DNA of 64,000 nt from an uncultured Oscillospiraceae bacterium (GCA_900548305.1 URJZ01000007.1:1-64000), one strand, 5' to 3'; counted from the stretch's first letter, positions 42,559 through 52,492 are shown. Translations and numbers: made by a program. Notes: generated from the letters alone by a model not told the origin.

Positions 42559-44022
42559 ATGAAACTTTGGCAAAAGATATTTTTGTGTTCTTTGGCATTG
42601 GTAATTTTAGCAATAGATGTTACATCGGTATTGCTGCTGTCTAACAGCCACAGATTAACTGTAATGCGTGAAGAACAGAATGCCGTTTCTGAGCATAAAT
42701 ACTTATCCGTGATGCTGAAAGATAATGTTATTTATGAACGATTAAAACAAAATAAAGTATTTCTAACCGAAGAAGAAGTGATTCAGGTAACTCAGTCAGC
42801 CTTTGAGCCTCAATCCAGTGCACGTACTATAGGCTTGTCGTTATATACAGGGCAAAGACGCTTACTTAGTTATAATGGGCGTTCGGAACAATTAGAGGTT
42901 TCTATTTTACAAAGTGCATCTCAGTCCAGCGTATTAAATCAAGTACAGGGATTGGGCGGTTATGCGCTGGAAATTGTAGATGATGGGAATGCGTCCTATT
43001 TAATTGTTATTTCTCAAATTATATTGGAAAGTCAGCCCTATTATTTGATGACTTCATCAGATGTAACGGAAATTTATACATTGTATAAGCAGCAATTAAA
43101 CTATGTTTTAGTTATGAGTATGATATGTGCAACAGTGATTGCTTCTATTTTATTGATTGTAGTATGGTTATTGCTGTTGCCTTTGCGTAGAATTAATGAA
43201 GGAACACGGCAAATTGCGCAGGGCAATTACAGTAAACGTCTGCCTGAAAAAGGAAGTACGGAATTTTCTCAATTATCACGTAATATGAACGAGATGGCGG
43301 AAGCGATTGAACATAATATTAAAGATTTGGAAAGTGTTGCAGAAGACAGAAATACCTTTATTGCAAATTTGGCGCATGAAATGAAAACACCTCTAACTTC
43401 TATTTTAGGCTTTGGTGATTTACTCCGCATTAAACGTACGGTAGATGATAAGGAACGGCGCGAATATGCCGGTATTATTGTAGAGGAAACCAAACGTTTA
43501 AAAACCTTGTCCGGTAAATTGATGGAATTGATTACAGTAGGAAGTACGCAATTGGATTGGCAAACCATTCCTTTAACCAGTATTATGGAAGAAGTAGGAC
43601 AGGCGCTTCAAATCTCTTTATCTAGGTCCGGCATTACTCTGAATATAAAAGTATGTAAAATAGAAATTTCGGTAGATAAAGAATTGTTTAAGTCTTTAAT
43701 TTATAATCTTATTGATAATGCAATTAAAGCTTCAAAATCCGGACAACAAATTGAAGTTTTTGCCGAAGAAACAAATGGGGTATTAACAATTTCTGTAAAG
43801 GATCATGGTATTGGTATTCCAAAAGAAGAAATCAATAAAATTATGCAGCCGTTTTACATGATAGATAAATCACGAACCAGAAAAGCAGGAGGAGCAGGTT
43901 TGGGATTGGCATTATGCTCTGAAATTGCAAGATTACACGGAGCTAGACTTCAAATTGAAAGTGAACCCAGAAAGGGTACTTGTGTAAGTATTATCTTCGA
44001 TAAAAAGGGGGAGACAGAATGA
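42559..44022 (+). CDS. Membrane sensor histidine kinase
   Basis: 487 residues: transmembrane helix (about 8-28), extracellular sensor (about 30-180), second helix (182-207), HAMP (208-260), DHp with phospho-acceptor His273 in ANLAHEMKTPLTS, and HATPase_c with NLIDNAIKAS, DHGIGIPKEE and GAGLGLALC. ATG immediately after the regulator stop; its own stop overlaps the next start (ATGA). Ligand unknown. Confidence 0.93.
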   Translation: MKLWQKIFLCSLALVILAIDVTSVLLLSNSHRLTVMREEQNAVSEHKYLSVMLKDNVIYERLKQNKVFLTEEEVIQVTQSAFEPQSSARTIGLSLYTGQRRLLSYNGRSEQLEVSILQSASQSSVLNQVQGLGGYALEIVDDGNASYLIVISQIILESQPYYLMTSSDVTEIYTLYKQQLNYVLVMSMICATVIASILLIVVWLLLLPLRRINEGTRQIAQGNYSKRLPEKGSTEFSQLSRNMNEMAEAIEHNIKDLESVAEDRNTFIANLAHEMKTPLTSILGFGDLLRIKRTVDDKERREYAGIIVEETKRLKTLSGKLMELITVGSTQLDWQTIPLTSIMEEVGQALQISLSRSGITLNIKVCKIEISVDKELFKSLIYNLIDNAIKASKSGQQIEVFAEETNGVLTISVKDHGIGIPKEEINKIMQPFYMIDKSRTRKAGGAGLGLALCSEIARLHGARLQIESEPRKGTCVSIIFDKKGETE

Positions 44023-44912
44023 AACCGCGGCAAAAAGAAAAAAAGTTTCATGTCATCAGACTCCTTGTAACACTCCTCATTTCTGCAGCTATTTTGGGTC
44101 TTGGATATATTTTAATTAGCAGTTTGCAATATTGGATTCCAAGTTATAAAGATAAAATGACTTATATGGGTGAAGAAAATGTTCAAATGCAGCCGCTTTA
44201 TTGGAATAGGGAAGAAGAAATCACTATTTATCCATGGGGGTTATATAAAAATGATGCCGTAACAACTTTAACGAAAGATGATGAGATTTTTTTACGTGAA
44301 ATTCATATTTCCACTTTGCTACATCAGGCAACGCAAACAAATAAAGAAACAGATTTTATATCTCATTTTCAAAAGGTAACTTCAAATAATGTTTCCGTAT
44401 ATTTTCTAAAAGATTTTGAGTGTACAGGACATTCCTTTTCAAAGGAAAATTTCGAAGAATCTTCTATAGCAGATAAAATGTATTATGTATCTAACAGTAC
44501 GGCAAAACAAACAAAAGTTGTGAATTGTGCATTAGATCAATATGGTCAATTGTTGTATTTACATGTGGCTGACAAAGAGAGTGTTCAAAAGTCTGCTGAC
44601 AGAACTCAAATTGAAGAAGCGTACAATAAATTTACAACTTCCAAAGAGTCTGATGATACCTCTGATGGTAATATCGTAAATGATGCAGCAACGGACTTGT
44701 GCTATTTATGTTCATCAAATCCTTATCAAGATAAGGCTGCTACAGCGCTGGAAAACTTTTTAAACTCTGATCATAATTCTTATGATGTTGTGATACAAGA
44801 CCAGCAAATTTTGTTGATTTATACTTTAGATTCAGGTTATCGGTTTATTTTTATTTACAATGTTCCTATGGAGCAAATAGCTGGAATGAGTTTAGAAAAA
44901 TTATCTGCATAA
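44019..44912 (+). CDS. Membrane-anchored protein in the two-component operon, unknown function
   Basis: 297 residues: basic N-terminus, one transmembrane helix (about 12-33), remainder extracytoplasmic, with no cysteine-rich or catalytic motif I recognise. The region about 195-220 is a charged Ser/Asp/Glu linker; a small C-terminal domain (225-297) includes ATDLCYLCSSNPYQDKA. The start overlaps the kinase stop, so it is cotranslated with the kinase and could be an accessory sensor or the output of the system. Placement is seen; the role is inference. Confidence 0.7.
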   Translation: MKPRQKEKKFHVIRLLVTLLISAAILGLGYILISSLQYWIPSYKDKMTYMGEENVQMQPLYWNREEEITIYPWGLYKNDAVTTLTKDDEIFLREIHISTLLHQATQTNKETDFISHFQKVTSNNVSVYFLKDFECTGHSFSKENFEESSIADKMYYVSNSTAKQTKVVNCALDQYGQLLYLHVADKESVQKSADRTQIEEAYNKFTTSKESDDTSDGNIVNDAATDLCYLCSSNPYQDKAATALENFLNSDHNSYDVVIQDQQILLIYTLDSGYRFIFIYNVPMEQIAGMSLEKLSA

Positions 44913-44937
44913 ATACACTTGAAATTTTTACACTTTT

Positions 44938-44966
44938 TTGACATATTCTTACAGACAACATATAAT
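44938..44966 (+). promoter_or_regulatory. Strong sigma-A promoter of the C39-like peptidase gene
   Basis: TTGACA (44938-44943), 17-nt spacer, TATAAT (44961-44966): both hexamers perfect. Confidence 0.88.
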
Positions 44967-45035
44967 ATAGTATGACATAATATGATTGTTACAAATAAAG
45001 AAATGGAAAAGTTATTTTGGAAAGAATGTGTAAAA

Positions 45036-45881
45036 ATGAAAAATAAACATATATCTTCATACATATACTTTAAAAAGAAGCGCTTTATTTTACTGGTTGG
45101 CATAGTCAGTTTTGCAGTTACCATTCTGGTAGTGATAGGAGTTGTTCTGGTAGCAATGGGTTTATTTGATCAAGAAGATTCCATGTCTACTTTAAATCTT
45201 GGCAATACCGGAATTGAAAAAGCAGAAACGGTAAATCAAAAAGAAGCAGAAGAAAGTAATGGTTTTCTATTGGATGTTCCGTATTTTTCACAAGAAGGTG
45301 AATATCCTACAGCATGTGAAATTGTGAGTGCGGTTATGGTTCTTTCCTATTATGGATACAATGTATCCATTGATGATTTTATTGATGATTATCTTCCAAA
45401 AGCGGATATTTTTGTTGATGCGGAGACAGGACTTTTAACTAGCACAAGTCCTGCACAGGCTTTTATTGGAGATCCCAGGTCTTCCGGAGGATATGGCTGT
45501 TATGCTCCGGTTATTGTAAGTGCTTTAAATAATGCGGTTGATAGTACAGCTTTAGCAATTGATACAACCGATACGGATATAGATGCATTGGTCGATAGCT
45601 ATGTAAAACGTAATATACCTGTATTGTTATGGGCCAGCATTAATTTGGCGCCAACTTCCGTAGGGGATAGTTGGATACTGGAAGATACAGGAGAATGGTT
45701 TACATGGACAGCGGGAGAACATTGCATGGTACTGGTAGGAGCAGACCCAAATTATTATTATTTTAATGATCCATACAACAGCAATGGTATTGTAAAATAT
45801 CATAAAAATTTGGTGACAAAGCGCTGGGAAGAGTTAGGAAAACAATCCGTAGTATTGGTACCAACTGCAATATCTAAATAA
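45036..45881 (+). CDS. Membrane-anchored C39-family (papain-like) peptidase
   Basis: About 281 residues: type II signal anchor (about 15-42), linker, then a Peptidase_C39_2-type domain (about 75-270). Catalytic residues visible: Cys94 in YPTACEIVS, His229 in GEHCMVLVG, and Asn-Asp at 244-245 (YYFNDPY). A distinctive FIGDPR...YGCYAPVI segment follows the Cys helix and recurs in the large protein at 57.5 kb. Start choice is uncertain: ATG 44982 lies only about 8 bases from the predicted transcript start, ATG 45003 is weak, and ATG 45036 has GGAAAG upstream. Own promoter. Confidence 0.82.
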   Translation: MKNKHISSYIYFKKKRFILLVGIVSFAVTILVVIGVVLVAMGLFDQEDSMSTLNLGNTGIEKAETVNQKEAEESNGFLLDVPYFSQEGEYPTACEIVSAVMVLSYYGYNVSIDDFIDDYLPKADIFVDAETGLLTSTSPAQAFIGDPRSSGGYGCYAPVIVSALNNAVDSTALAIDTTDTDIDALVDSYVKRNIPVLLWASINLAPTSVGDSWILEDTGEWFTWTAGEHCMVLVGADPNYYYFNDPYNSNGIVKYHKNLVTKRWEELGKQSVVLVPTAISK

Positions 45882-45910
45882 AAAAGAGCAGCATGTGCTG
45901 CTCTTTTTTA
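45880..45910. terminator. Bidirectional terminator between the peptidase gene and trpA
   Basis: Stem AAAAAGAGCAGCA/TGCTGCTCTTTTT with A and T flanks, between convergent genes; also the end of the trp operon. Confidence 0.94.
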
Positions 45911-46705
45911 TTATGAAATATCATCCAAAGCATTTCGCAGGCTTTTTACAAATGTACCCACAGTTGCTACAGAACTTTTCTGTTCTTGTTCTATCATTTT
46001 TACAATGGCGCTGCCAACAATGACACCGTCGCAGTACGTTTTCATCTGTTTCACTTGTTCAGGCGAAGAAATGCCAAAACCAACACAATACGGGATAGAG
46101 GCATGTTGTTTTATTGTATCAAAAAAACTGTCAAAATCAGTTTGGAATGTATTTCTGACACCGGTAACGCCGGTAGAGGATACGCAATACAAAAATCCTT
46201 TGCTATTTGCCGCAATGGTAGCAATACGGTCTTTAGATGTTGGGGCGACAAGATTAATTGGATATACGCCATGGGCGTAAGCACATTCATCAATTTCGTC
46301 ATGTTCTTCAAACGGAAGGTCAGGTACAATGACGGCATCAATTCCTGTTTCTTGACATAGGGAAAAGAAACGCTCTACTCCAAAACGATAAATGGTATTG
46401 ATGTACATCATGAATACCAACGGAATTTCCGTTTTTGTGCGTAGTTTTTTTACCAATTCAAAAATACCTTCCAAAGTAGTTCCGCCCTGTAAGGAGCGCA
46501 GGCTTGCTTCTTGAATGATGGGTCCTTCTGCAATTGGGTCAGAGAATGGAACACCTAATTCAATAAGATTAGCTCCTTGACGTTCCATTTCCAATACCAG
46601 TTGTTCTGTGGTATCAAAATCAGGGTCACCTGCTGTAATAAAGGTAATCAATGCTTTTTTGTTTTGTTTTTTTAATTCTGCAAACATGCTGTCAATTCTA
46701 TTCAT
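45911..46705 (-). CDS. trpA: Tryptophan synthase alpha chain
   Basis: Cleaves indole-3-glycerol phosphate to indole and glyceraldehyde 3-phosphate; indole is channelled to TrpB. 264 residues, TIM barrel. Catalytic Glu in NLIELGVPFSDP and Asp in the VIVPDLPFEE segment; phosphate loop VGFGISSPEQV and GVIVGSAIV. It overlaps the trpB stop by eight bases. Last gene of the operon. Confidence 0.96.
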   Translation of the reverse strand: MNRIDSMFAELKKQNKKALITFITAGDPDFDTTEQLVLEMERQGANLIELGVPFSDPIAEGPIIQEASLRSLQGGTTLEGIFELVKKLRTKTEIPLVFMMYINTIYRFGVERFFSLCQETGIDAVIVPDLPFEEHDEIDECAYAHGVYPINLVAPTSKDRIATIAANSKGFLYCVSSTGVTGVRNTFQTDFDSFFDTIKQHASIPYCVGFGISSPEQVKQMKTYCDGVIVGSAIVKMIEQEQKSSVATVGTFVKSLRNALDDIS

Positions 46706-47888
46706 GAATATCCACCCCTCTGTATCTGGCTACTTGATATACGTCTTTATCTCCACGTCCTGATAGGCATATTACTATAATTTCATTCTGTTTCATGGTT
46801 GGAGCAATTTTTCTGGCGGCAGCTACTGCATGGGCAGACTCAATTGCCGGAATAATACCCTCCATACGGGATAAATATTCAAAGGCACAAACAGCTTCTT
46901 CATCTGTAATACTTACGTATTCAGCACGTTTGCTGGTGTGTAAGTGAGCATGTTCCGGACCGATGCCGGGATAATCCAAACCGGCAGAAATAGAGTATAC
47001 GGAATCAATTTGTCCTTCTTCATTTTGAAGGAATAAAGATTTCATACCATGGAAAATTCCTTTGGAGCCTTTTGCCATGGTAGCCGCATGTAAAGCGGTA
47101 TCCACACCATGACCTGCTGCTTCAGCTCCTATTAAGCGTACAGTTTCATTTGGAATAAAGTCATAAAACATGCCAATGGCATTGGAACCGCCTCCCACAC
47201 AGGCAACTACACAGTCAGGCAGTTTGTGTTCCATTGCTTCCAATTGGCGTTTTGTTTCCTCACCAATAATTTTTTGGAAGTCTCTCACCATGGTAGGGTA
47301 TGGGTGAGGACCCATTGCGGAACCGATTAAATAGTATGTATTTTCAACGTTTGCGGTCCAGTCTCGCATGGCTTCGTTTACTGCATCTTTTAAAGTACGG
47401 GTACCGCTTTTTACACCGGTTACTTTTGCGCCAAGTAAATTCATACGATATACGTTTAATGCTTGACGTTCTATGTCTTCTTCGCCCATATAGACTTCGC
47501 ATTCCATACCAAATAGAGCAGCTACCGTAGCGGTTGCAACTCCGTGTTGGCCGGCACCTGTCTCAGCAATTAAACGTTTCTTGCCCATTTTTTTTGCCAA
47601 TAACGCCTGCCCCAATACATTGTTGATTTTATGGGAACCTGTATGATTCAAATCTTCCCGTTTGATATAAATTTTAGCTCCGCCTAAATCTCTGGTCATT
47701 TTTTCTGCATAGTAAAGCATGGAAGGTCTGCCTGCATAGTTGTGATACAGGTCTGTTAATTCTTTTTGAAACTGTGGGTCATTTTTATAAAAATCATATG
47801 CTTGTTCCAATTCGTGAACAGCATTCATAACGGTTTCGGGTACGTATTGTCCTCCGAAATCTCCGAATCTGCCTACTTTTTTCTTCAT
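46698..47888 (-). CDS. trpB: Tryptophan synthase beta chain
   Basis: PLP enzyme joining indole and serine to tryptophan. 396 residues, TrpB1 type. N-terminus GRFGDFGGQYVPETVM, PLP lysine in HTGSHKINN, indole site ETGAGQHGVA, phosphate-binding CVGGGSNAIGMF. All catalytic residues are intact. It starts 20 bases after trpF. Confidence 0.97.
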   Translation of the reverse strand: MKKKVGRFGDFGGQYVPETVMNAVHELEQAYDFYKNDPQFQKELTDLYHNYAGRPSMLYYAEKMTRDLGGAKIYIKREDLNHTGSHKINNVLGQALLAKKMGKKRLIAETGAGQHGVATATVAALFGMECEVYMGEEDIERQALNVYRMNLLGAKVTGVKSGTRTLKDAVNEAMRDWTANVENTYYLIGSAMGPHPYPTMVRDFQKIIGEETKRQLEAMEHKLPDCVVACVGGGSNAIGMFYDFIPNETVRLIGAEAAGHGVDTALHAATMAKGSKGIFHGMKSLFLQNEEGQIDSVYSISAGLDYPGIGPEHAHLHTSKRAEYVSITDEEAVCAFEYLSRMEGIIPAIESAHAVAAARKIAPTMKQNEIIVICLSGRGDKDVYQVARYRGVDIHE

Positions 47889-47907
47889 GGATGTACCTCA
47901 TTTCTGT

Positions 47908-48549
47908 TTAACAATTTCTAACCAGTTCTATGATTCGTGCAATTTTATTTCTGTCTTTGCAGCCGTCTGTTTCAATGCCGCCGGACAAATCAACACCGTA
48001 CGGCTGTATTGTTTTTATGCCTTCTACAATATTTTTCGATGTAAGACCACCGGCGAGAAAAAACGGTTTTTCTATTTTTGTTGTTTGGATGATTTCCCAG
48101 TTGGCAACTTTACCGCTGCCTCCGTAAGCAACCGTTGTAAAGCTGTCCAACAACAGTTTATCCGCTTGAAATTGATTTGCCATTCGTATTGTTTCTTCAT
48201 CTTTTACACGAACAGCTTTCCATATTTCATATGACAAATTTTCCTGTTTTAGTGCTTTATGTAATCTATCTATATAGGAGTAATTTTCGTCTCCATGCAG
48301 CTGCAGCACATTCAATTGTGCTGTTTGCGCTGCTTGTATCAGGTTATCTATGGGTTCGTTTACAAATACGCCTACACGTTTGATATCCGGATGCAGTTCC
48401 TGTCCCAGTGCCATAGCGATGGCAGGGGACACTTGACGTCTGCTTGGTGCAAATACAAAACCTACATAATCGGGCATGAATTCATTCATATATGTCACGT
48501 CTTCTAAACGGCGGATACCGCAAAACTTTATTTTGCACTGTTGTTTCAT
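47908..48549 (-). CDS. trpF: Phosphoribosylanthranilate isomerase
   Basis: Amadori rearrangement of phosphoribosylanthranilate, third step of tryptophan synthesis. About 213 residues from ATG 48549, which overlaps the trpC stop (ATGA) and has GAGGA upstream. General base Cys in KFCGIRRLEDV, acid Asp in LLLDSF, plus LAGGLTSKN and GVDLSGGIET near the phosphate site. An upstream extension in the same frame lies within trpC and is not real. Confidence 0.95.
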   Translation of the reverse strand: MKQQCKIKFCGIRRLEDVTYMNEFMPDYVGFVFAPSRRQVSPAIAMALGQELHPDIKRVGVFVNEPIDNLIQAAQTAQLNVLQLHGDENYSYIDRLHKALKQENLSYEIWKAVRVKDEETIRMANQFQADKLLLDSFTTVAYGGSGKVANWEIIQTTKIEKPFFLAGGLTSKNIVEGIKTIQPYGVDLSGGIETDGCKDRNKIARIIELVRNC

Positions 48550-49331
48550 ACTTGTTTCCTCAGTGCTGCCATGGTTTCTGCAATATGGCTGCTTCTCATC
48601 AGTGTTTCTCCAATCAAAACGGCATCGGCGCCGTGACTGCGTACTGTTTTCATATCCTGATTGGTGGCAATACCGCTTTCTGAGACAATGACGCATTCGT
48701 TTGGAATATTAGAAGCGAGCTGTGCGGTTGTTTCTAAAGAGACATCAAACGTTTTTAAATTGCGATTGTTAATGCCTACAATTTGAAATCCAACTTCCAA
48801 TACACGGTTAAGCTCTTCTTGATTGTGAACCTCTGCTAAGCATTCCAACCCCAAACCGTGAGCGATAGAACGAAATTGCGCTAAGGTTTCTGTGTCTAAA
48901 ATGGCAGCAATGAGTAGTATTGCATCTGCCCCAATACATTTTGCTTCGTATATCTGATACGGTTCGATGATAAAGTCTTTTCTTAAGATAGGAATAGAAG
49001 CAATTTGCTGACGAATTGCAGTTAAATATTGACTGCTGCCCTGAAAATAATGCTCCTCTGTCAATACGGAAATTGCGTTGTTTCCCGCTTTTTCATATTG
49101 TAAGGCAATGGATACAGGCTCAAAATCTTGACAAATGAGTCCCTTCGACGGAGATGCTTTTTTTACTTCGGAAATAACAGAAAGCGTATCCTGTTTCAGT
49201 GCGTCATAAAGTGAGATACAAGTTCTTGAATCCTGCATTGCAAGTGCTTTCATTTCTTCCAAACCAATTGCGGATTGTTCTTTAAGAAGCTGTTGTTTAC
49301 GTTTTTCTACAATTTGGTCTAATATCATCAT
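48546..49331 (-). CDS. trpC: Indole-3-glycerol phosphate synthase
   Basis: Decarboxylates and cyclises CdRP to indole-3-glycerol phosphate. 261 residues. Catalytic motifs: SEVKKASPSKG, VLTEEHYFQG, LRKDFIIEPYQIYE, GINNRNLKTF, VSESGI and GADAVLIGETLM. Two adjacent ATGs (49331, 49328) follow AAGGAG. Sits between trpGD and trpF. Confidence 0.96.
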   Translation of the reverse strand: MMILDQIVEKRKQQLLKEQSAIGLEEMKALAMQDSRTCISLYDALKQDTLSVISEVKKASPSKGLICQDFEPVSIALQYEKAGNNAISVLTEEHYFQGSSQYLTAIRQQIASIPILRKDFIIEPYQIYEAKCIGADAILLIAAILDTETLAQFRSIAHGLGLECLAEVHNQEELNRVLEVGFQIVGINNRNLKTFDVSLETTAQLASNIPNECVIVSESGIATNQDMKTVRSHGADAVLIGETLMRSSHIAETMAALRKQV

Positions 49332-49362
49332 AAACTCCTTTCTATGAAAACAGATTCATTAT

Positions 49363-51006
49363 TTACAAATACTGTGCGGTGACTTGTTTTAATTCTTCCA
49401 GTTTTTCCAATGCTTTTCCGCTATCAATGGATTCCTGTGCCAGACGAACGCCTTCTGCCAAAGAGGAGGCTTTGCCTGCTGTGTATAAAGCGCAAGCGGC
49501 ATTCATTACAACAATATCGCGTTGAGGTCCCTGCTTGCCATTTAACACCGCCAATGTGATTTTTGCATTTTCTTCTGCGGTTCCTCCAATGACTTCGCTT
49601 AAATCAACAATAGGAATGTGATAATCTTCAGGGGTAATTTCATATTTGATTAGTTTATTTTCTTGAATTTCGCAAACCGTGGTGTGGCTGGAAATGGTAA
49701 CCTCATCCAACCCATCATTGCCATGTACAATCATAGCGCCTTTAATGCCTAAATTCATAAGTACCTTTGCCATAGGTTCCATCAGTGCTTCATCATATAC
49801 GCCAAGTACAATATAATTGGTAAGCGCAGGATTGGCCAAAGGACCAAGAATGTTAAACACTGTACGTACACCCACTTCTCGACGGGAAGGCGCTGCAAAT
49901 TTCATAGAGCCGTGAAATTTTTGTGCAAACAGAAAACAGATTCCACATTGGTCCAAACAAGTAGCTGCCTGTTCCGGAGTAAGTGAAATGTTTACACCCA
50001 GTTGTTCCAGTACGTCTGCGCTTCCACTTTTGCTGGAAACACTGCGATTTCCGTGTTTTGCCACTTTTACTCCCGCGCCTGCAACCACAAAAGATGTGGT
50101 TGTGGAAATGTTAAACGTATTTGCCATATCGCCGCCTGTTCCCACAATATCAATTGCATCTGTTCCATTTTCAATGGTAGCAGCCTTTTGACGCATGACT
50201 TTTGCAAAACCGGTTAATTCGGAAATAGTTTCTCCTTTCATACGTAATGCAGTGGTAAAGGAGCCGATTTGCGCATCTGTTGCGCCGCCGTTCATAATGC
50301 AGTCCATTGCGTCATAAGCTTCTTCCTCTGATAAATCTGTACCTTCTATGATTTTAAAAATATAAGGTTTTAAGGCATTGCGTTGGGCAGGAGGCAATTG
50401 ATTTTTTTCTGTATGAAGCGGTGTGATTTTCACTTTTGCAACATAATAGAGAAAGTTTTCAATGATTTGCATACCGTCTTTTGTCAAGATGGATTCGGGA
50501 TGGAATTGAACACCATAGGTTGGATGGGACGTATGGGCAATTGCCATAATTTGATTCGTGTCATCTCTCGCGGTGATTTCAAGGCAAGAGGGAAGGGTGG
50601 TCTCATCTACAATTAAAGAATGGTATCTGGCAACCGTAATAGCATCAGACAGATGTTTAAAAACAGGACATTGATTGTTTACCGTAATGGTACTTGCTTT
50701 TCCGTGCATCAATTGTTTGGCATGTATAATGTCTCCGCCAAATGCTTGTGCAATGGACTGGTGGCCGAGACATACGCCTAAAATCGGAATGGTTCCGCTG
50801 AATTTCTCAATAGCGGCAACAGAGATGCCTGCATCTTTTGGGTAACCGGGGCCGGGAGAGATGATAATTGCTTCCGGCTGCATGTTTTGTATTTGTTCAA
50901 TAGTAAGTTTGTCATTGCGTATGACAGTAATATCTTCATACAACTGTCCGATTGCCTGATAGAGATTGTAGGTAAAAGAGTCATAATTATCTATTAAAAG
51001 AATCAT
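49363..51006 (-). CDS. trpGD: Fused anthranilate synthase component II / anthranilate phosphoribosyltransferase
   Basis: 547 residues. Residues 1-190 are a class I glutamine amidotransferase: PGPGYPKDAG, nucleophile Cys in GVCLGHQSIAQ, His-Glu in GVQFHPES. Residues about 205-547 are TrpD, which transfers phosphoribosyl from PRPP: GTGGDMANTFNIST, AKHGNRSVSSKSGSADVLE, and REVGVRTVFNILGPLANP. The fusion is of the kind known from E. coli; a short linker (about 190-205) joins the parts. Amidotransferase partner is TrpE, encoded just upstream. Confidence 0.96.
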   Translation of the reverse strand: MILLIDNYDSFTYNLYQAIGQLYEDITVIRNDKLTIEQIQNMQPEAIIISPGPGYPKDAGISVAAIEKFSGTIPILGVCLGHQSIAQAFGGDIIHAKQLMHGKASTITVNNQCPVFKHLSDAITVARYHSLIVDETTLPSCLEITARDDTNQIMAIAHTSHPTYGVQFHPESILTKDGMQIIENFLYYVAKVKITPLHTEKNQLPPAQRNALKPYIFKIIEGTDLSEEEAYDAMDCIMNGGATDAQIGSFTTALRMKGETISELTGFAKVMRQKAATIENGTDAIDIVGTGGDMANTFNISTTTSFVVAGAGVKVAKHGNRSVSSKSGSADVLEQLGVNISLTPEQAATCLDQCGICFLFAQKFHGSMKFAAPSRREVGVRTVFNILGPLANPALTNYIVLGVYDEALMEPMAKVLMNLGIKGAMIVHGNDGLDEVTISSHTTVCEIQENKLIKYEITPEDYHIPIVDLSEVIGGTAEENAKITLAVLNGKQGPQRDIVVMNAACALYTAGKASSLAEGVRLAQESIDSGKALEKLEELKQVTAQYL

Positions 51007-51022
51007 CCTTTATCCCTCCTGT

Positions 51023-52492
51023 TCAAATTTGACTTGCATCTTTGATTGCATTGATAACTGCCAGCGCTTTCTTTTGTGTTTCTTCATACTCTTTTTTCGG
51101 GATAGAGTCGGCTACAATTCCAGCGCCTGCCTGAACATAAGCTTTTTTGTTTTTAAATAGTACGGTACGGATGGCAATGCAGGTGTCAATGTTTCCGTCA
51201 AATCCCAAATAACCGACGGTGCCTCCGTATAATCCGCGTCGTTTGTTTTCTAATTGGTCTATCAGCTGCATAGCACGGACTTTTGGGGCGCCTGACAACG
51301 TACCTGCCGGCAGAACTGCCAATAATGCATCTAATGCAGTTTTGTCGTCCCTAAGCAATCCCTTCACATCGCTGACCAAATGCATGACTTTGGAGTAACG
51401 CTCAACATGCATAAATCCTGTGACTTCCACGGTGCCGAATTTTGAAACTTTGCCAACATCGTTGCGTCCCAAATCAACCAGCATGGTATGTTCGGCACGC
51501 TCTTTGGGGTCGTTGAGAAGCTGTTGTTCCAGTTTTTTATCTTCTTCCTCTAAGATGCTTCTTCCAATGGTACCTGCAATTGGTTTTGTGGATACAATTC
51601 CTTTTGTGACGTTTACCAACATTTCAGGAGATGCACCTGCAATTTGGTAGTCTTTATGTTTAAAGTAATAGAGATAGGGAGAAGGATTGGCAGCACGAAG
51701 CATGCGGTAAACATCAAAAGGTTCCGGTGGATTTTCCACTTCAAAACGCTGTGACAGTACAATTTGAAAAATATCTCCGTTTACAATGTGTTCTTTTGCC
51801 TTTATAACCATATCAGTAAATTCTGCTTCCGTTACATTGGAGGTAACTGTGATATCTTTTTTCTCACTACGCGGCTTTGGTGTAGGGATATAGCTGCGAA
51901 TGATTTCTGCGATTTCGTCAGCACGTTTTTGGCACGTTTCATATTGAGCCGCAGCATCTCCTTTTTGTGAGATATTTAAAATAATCACTACTTTATTGCT
52001 TAAGTGGTCGAAGGCAACAATTTCGTCGTATAAGAACAAATGACAATCGGGCATATCTAAGTCATCTTCAGGAGAGCTGGACACAGTTTGCTCCATATAA
52101 CGAACCGTATCATATGCAAAATATCCGATTAATCCGCCGGTCAGTTTGGGTTTGTTTGGAAAGTTGGGGGAACGATGCTCCTCCATAATATGGGATAAAT
52201 AAGAAATAGGATTTTCCATATACAGCGTCGCAGTGCTCGTACCTTGCGTATGTGTAATAGTTCCGTTTTTTACCTTAATTTCTGCTTTGGGATGAATACC
52301 AATAAAAGAATAACGACCCCATTGCTGAGAATTATCAACGCTTTCTAACATAAAACAGTTTTCTTCTTTGCTTTCCAGCGCATTGTAAATATGAATTGGG
52401 GTACATGTGTCTGAGAGAACTTCACAAAACACAGGTGTCACTTTATATTCGTTTAGTAATTCCGTTACTTCATTTAAGGTTGGATATAACAT
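51023..52492 (-). CDS. trpE: Anthranilate synthase component I
   Basis: Makes anthranilate from chorismate with ammonia from TrpG. 489 residues. Chorismate-binding domain with FQIVLSQRFE, PSPYLYYF, GTIGRS, ERAEHTMLVDLGRND, LPAGTLSGAPKVRAM and GAGIVADSIPKKEYEE. The N-terminal feedback region contains LLESVDNSQQWGRYSFIG, so tryptophan inhibition is likely retained. First gene of the operon, preceded by a T-box; ribosome binding site AAGGAG. Confidence 0.97.
   Translation of the reverse strand: MLYPTLNEVTELLNEYKVTPVFCEVLSDTCTPIHIYNALESKEENCFMLESVDNSQQWGRYSFIGIHPKAEIKVKNGTITHTQGTSTATLYMENPISYLSHIMEEHRSPNFPNKPKLTGGLIGYFAYDTVRYMEQTVSSSPEDDLDMPDCHLFLYDEIVAFDHLSNKVVIILNISQKGDAAAQYETCQKRADEIAEIIRSYIPTPKPRSEKKDITVTSNVTEAEFTDMVIKAKEHIVNGDIFQIVLSQRFEVENPPEPFDVYRMLRAANPSPYLYYFKHKDYQIAGASPEMLVNVTKGIVSTKPIAGTIGRSILEEEDKKLEQQLLNDPKERAEHTMLVDLGRNDVGKVSKFGTVEVTGFMHVERYSKVMHLVSDVKGLLRDDKTALDALLAVLPAGTLSGAPKVRAMQLIDQLENKRRGLYGGTVGYLGFDGNIDTCIAIRTVLFKNKKAYVQAGAGIVADSIPKKEYEETQKKALAVINAIKDASQI

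Noticed and set aside
48550..48696. N-terminal extension of TrpF
   Set aside because: It lies entirely in trpC in another frame; ATG 48549 has a ribosome binding site and gives the family start.
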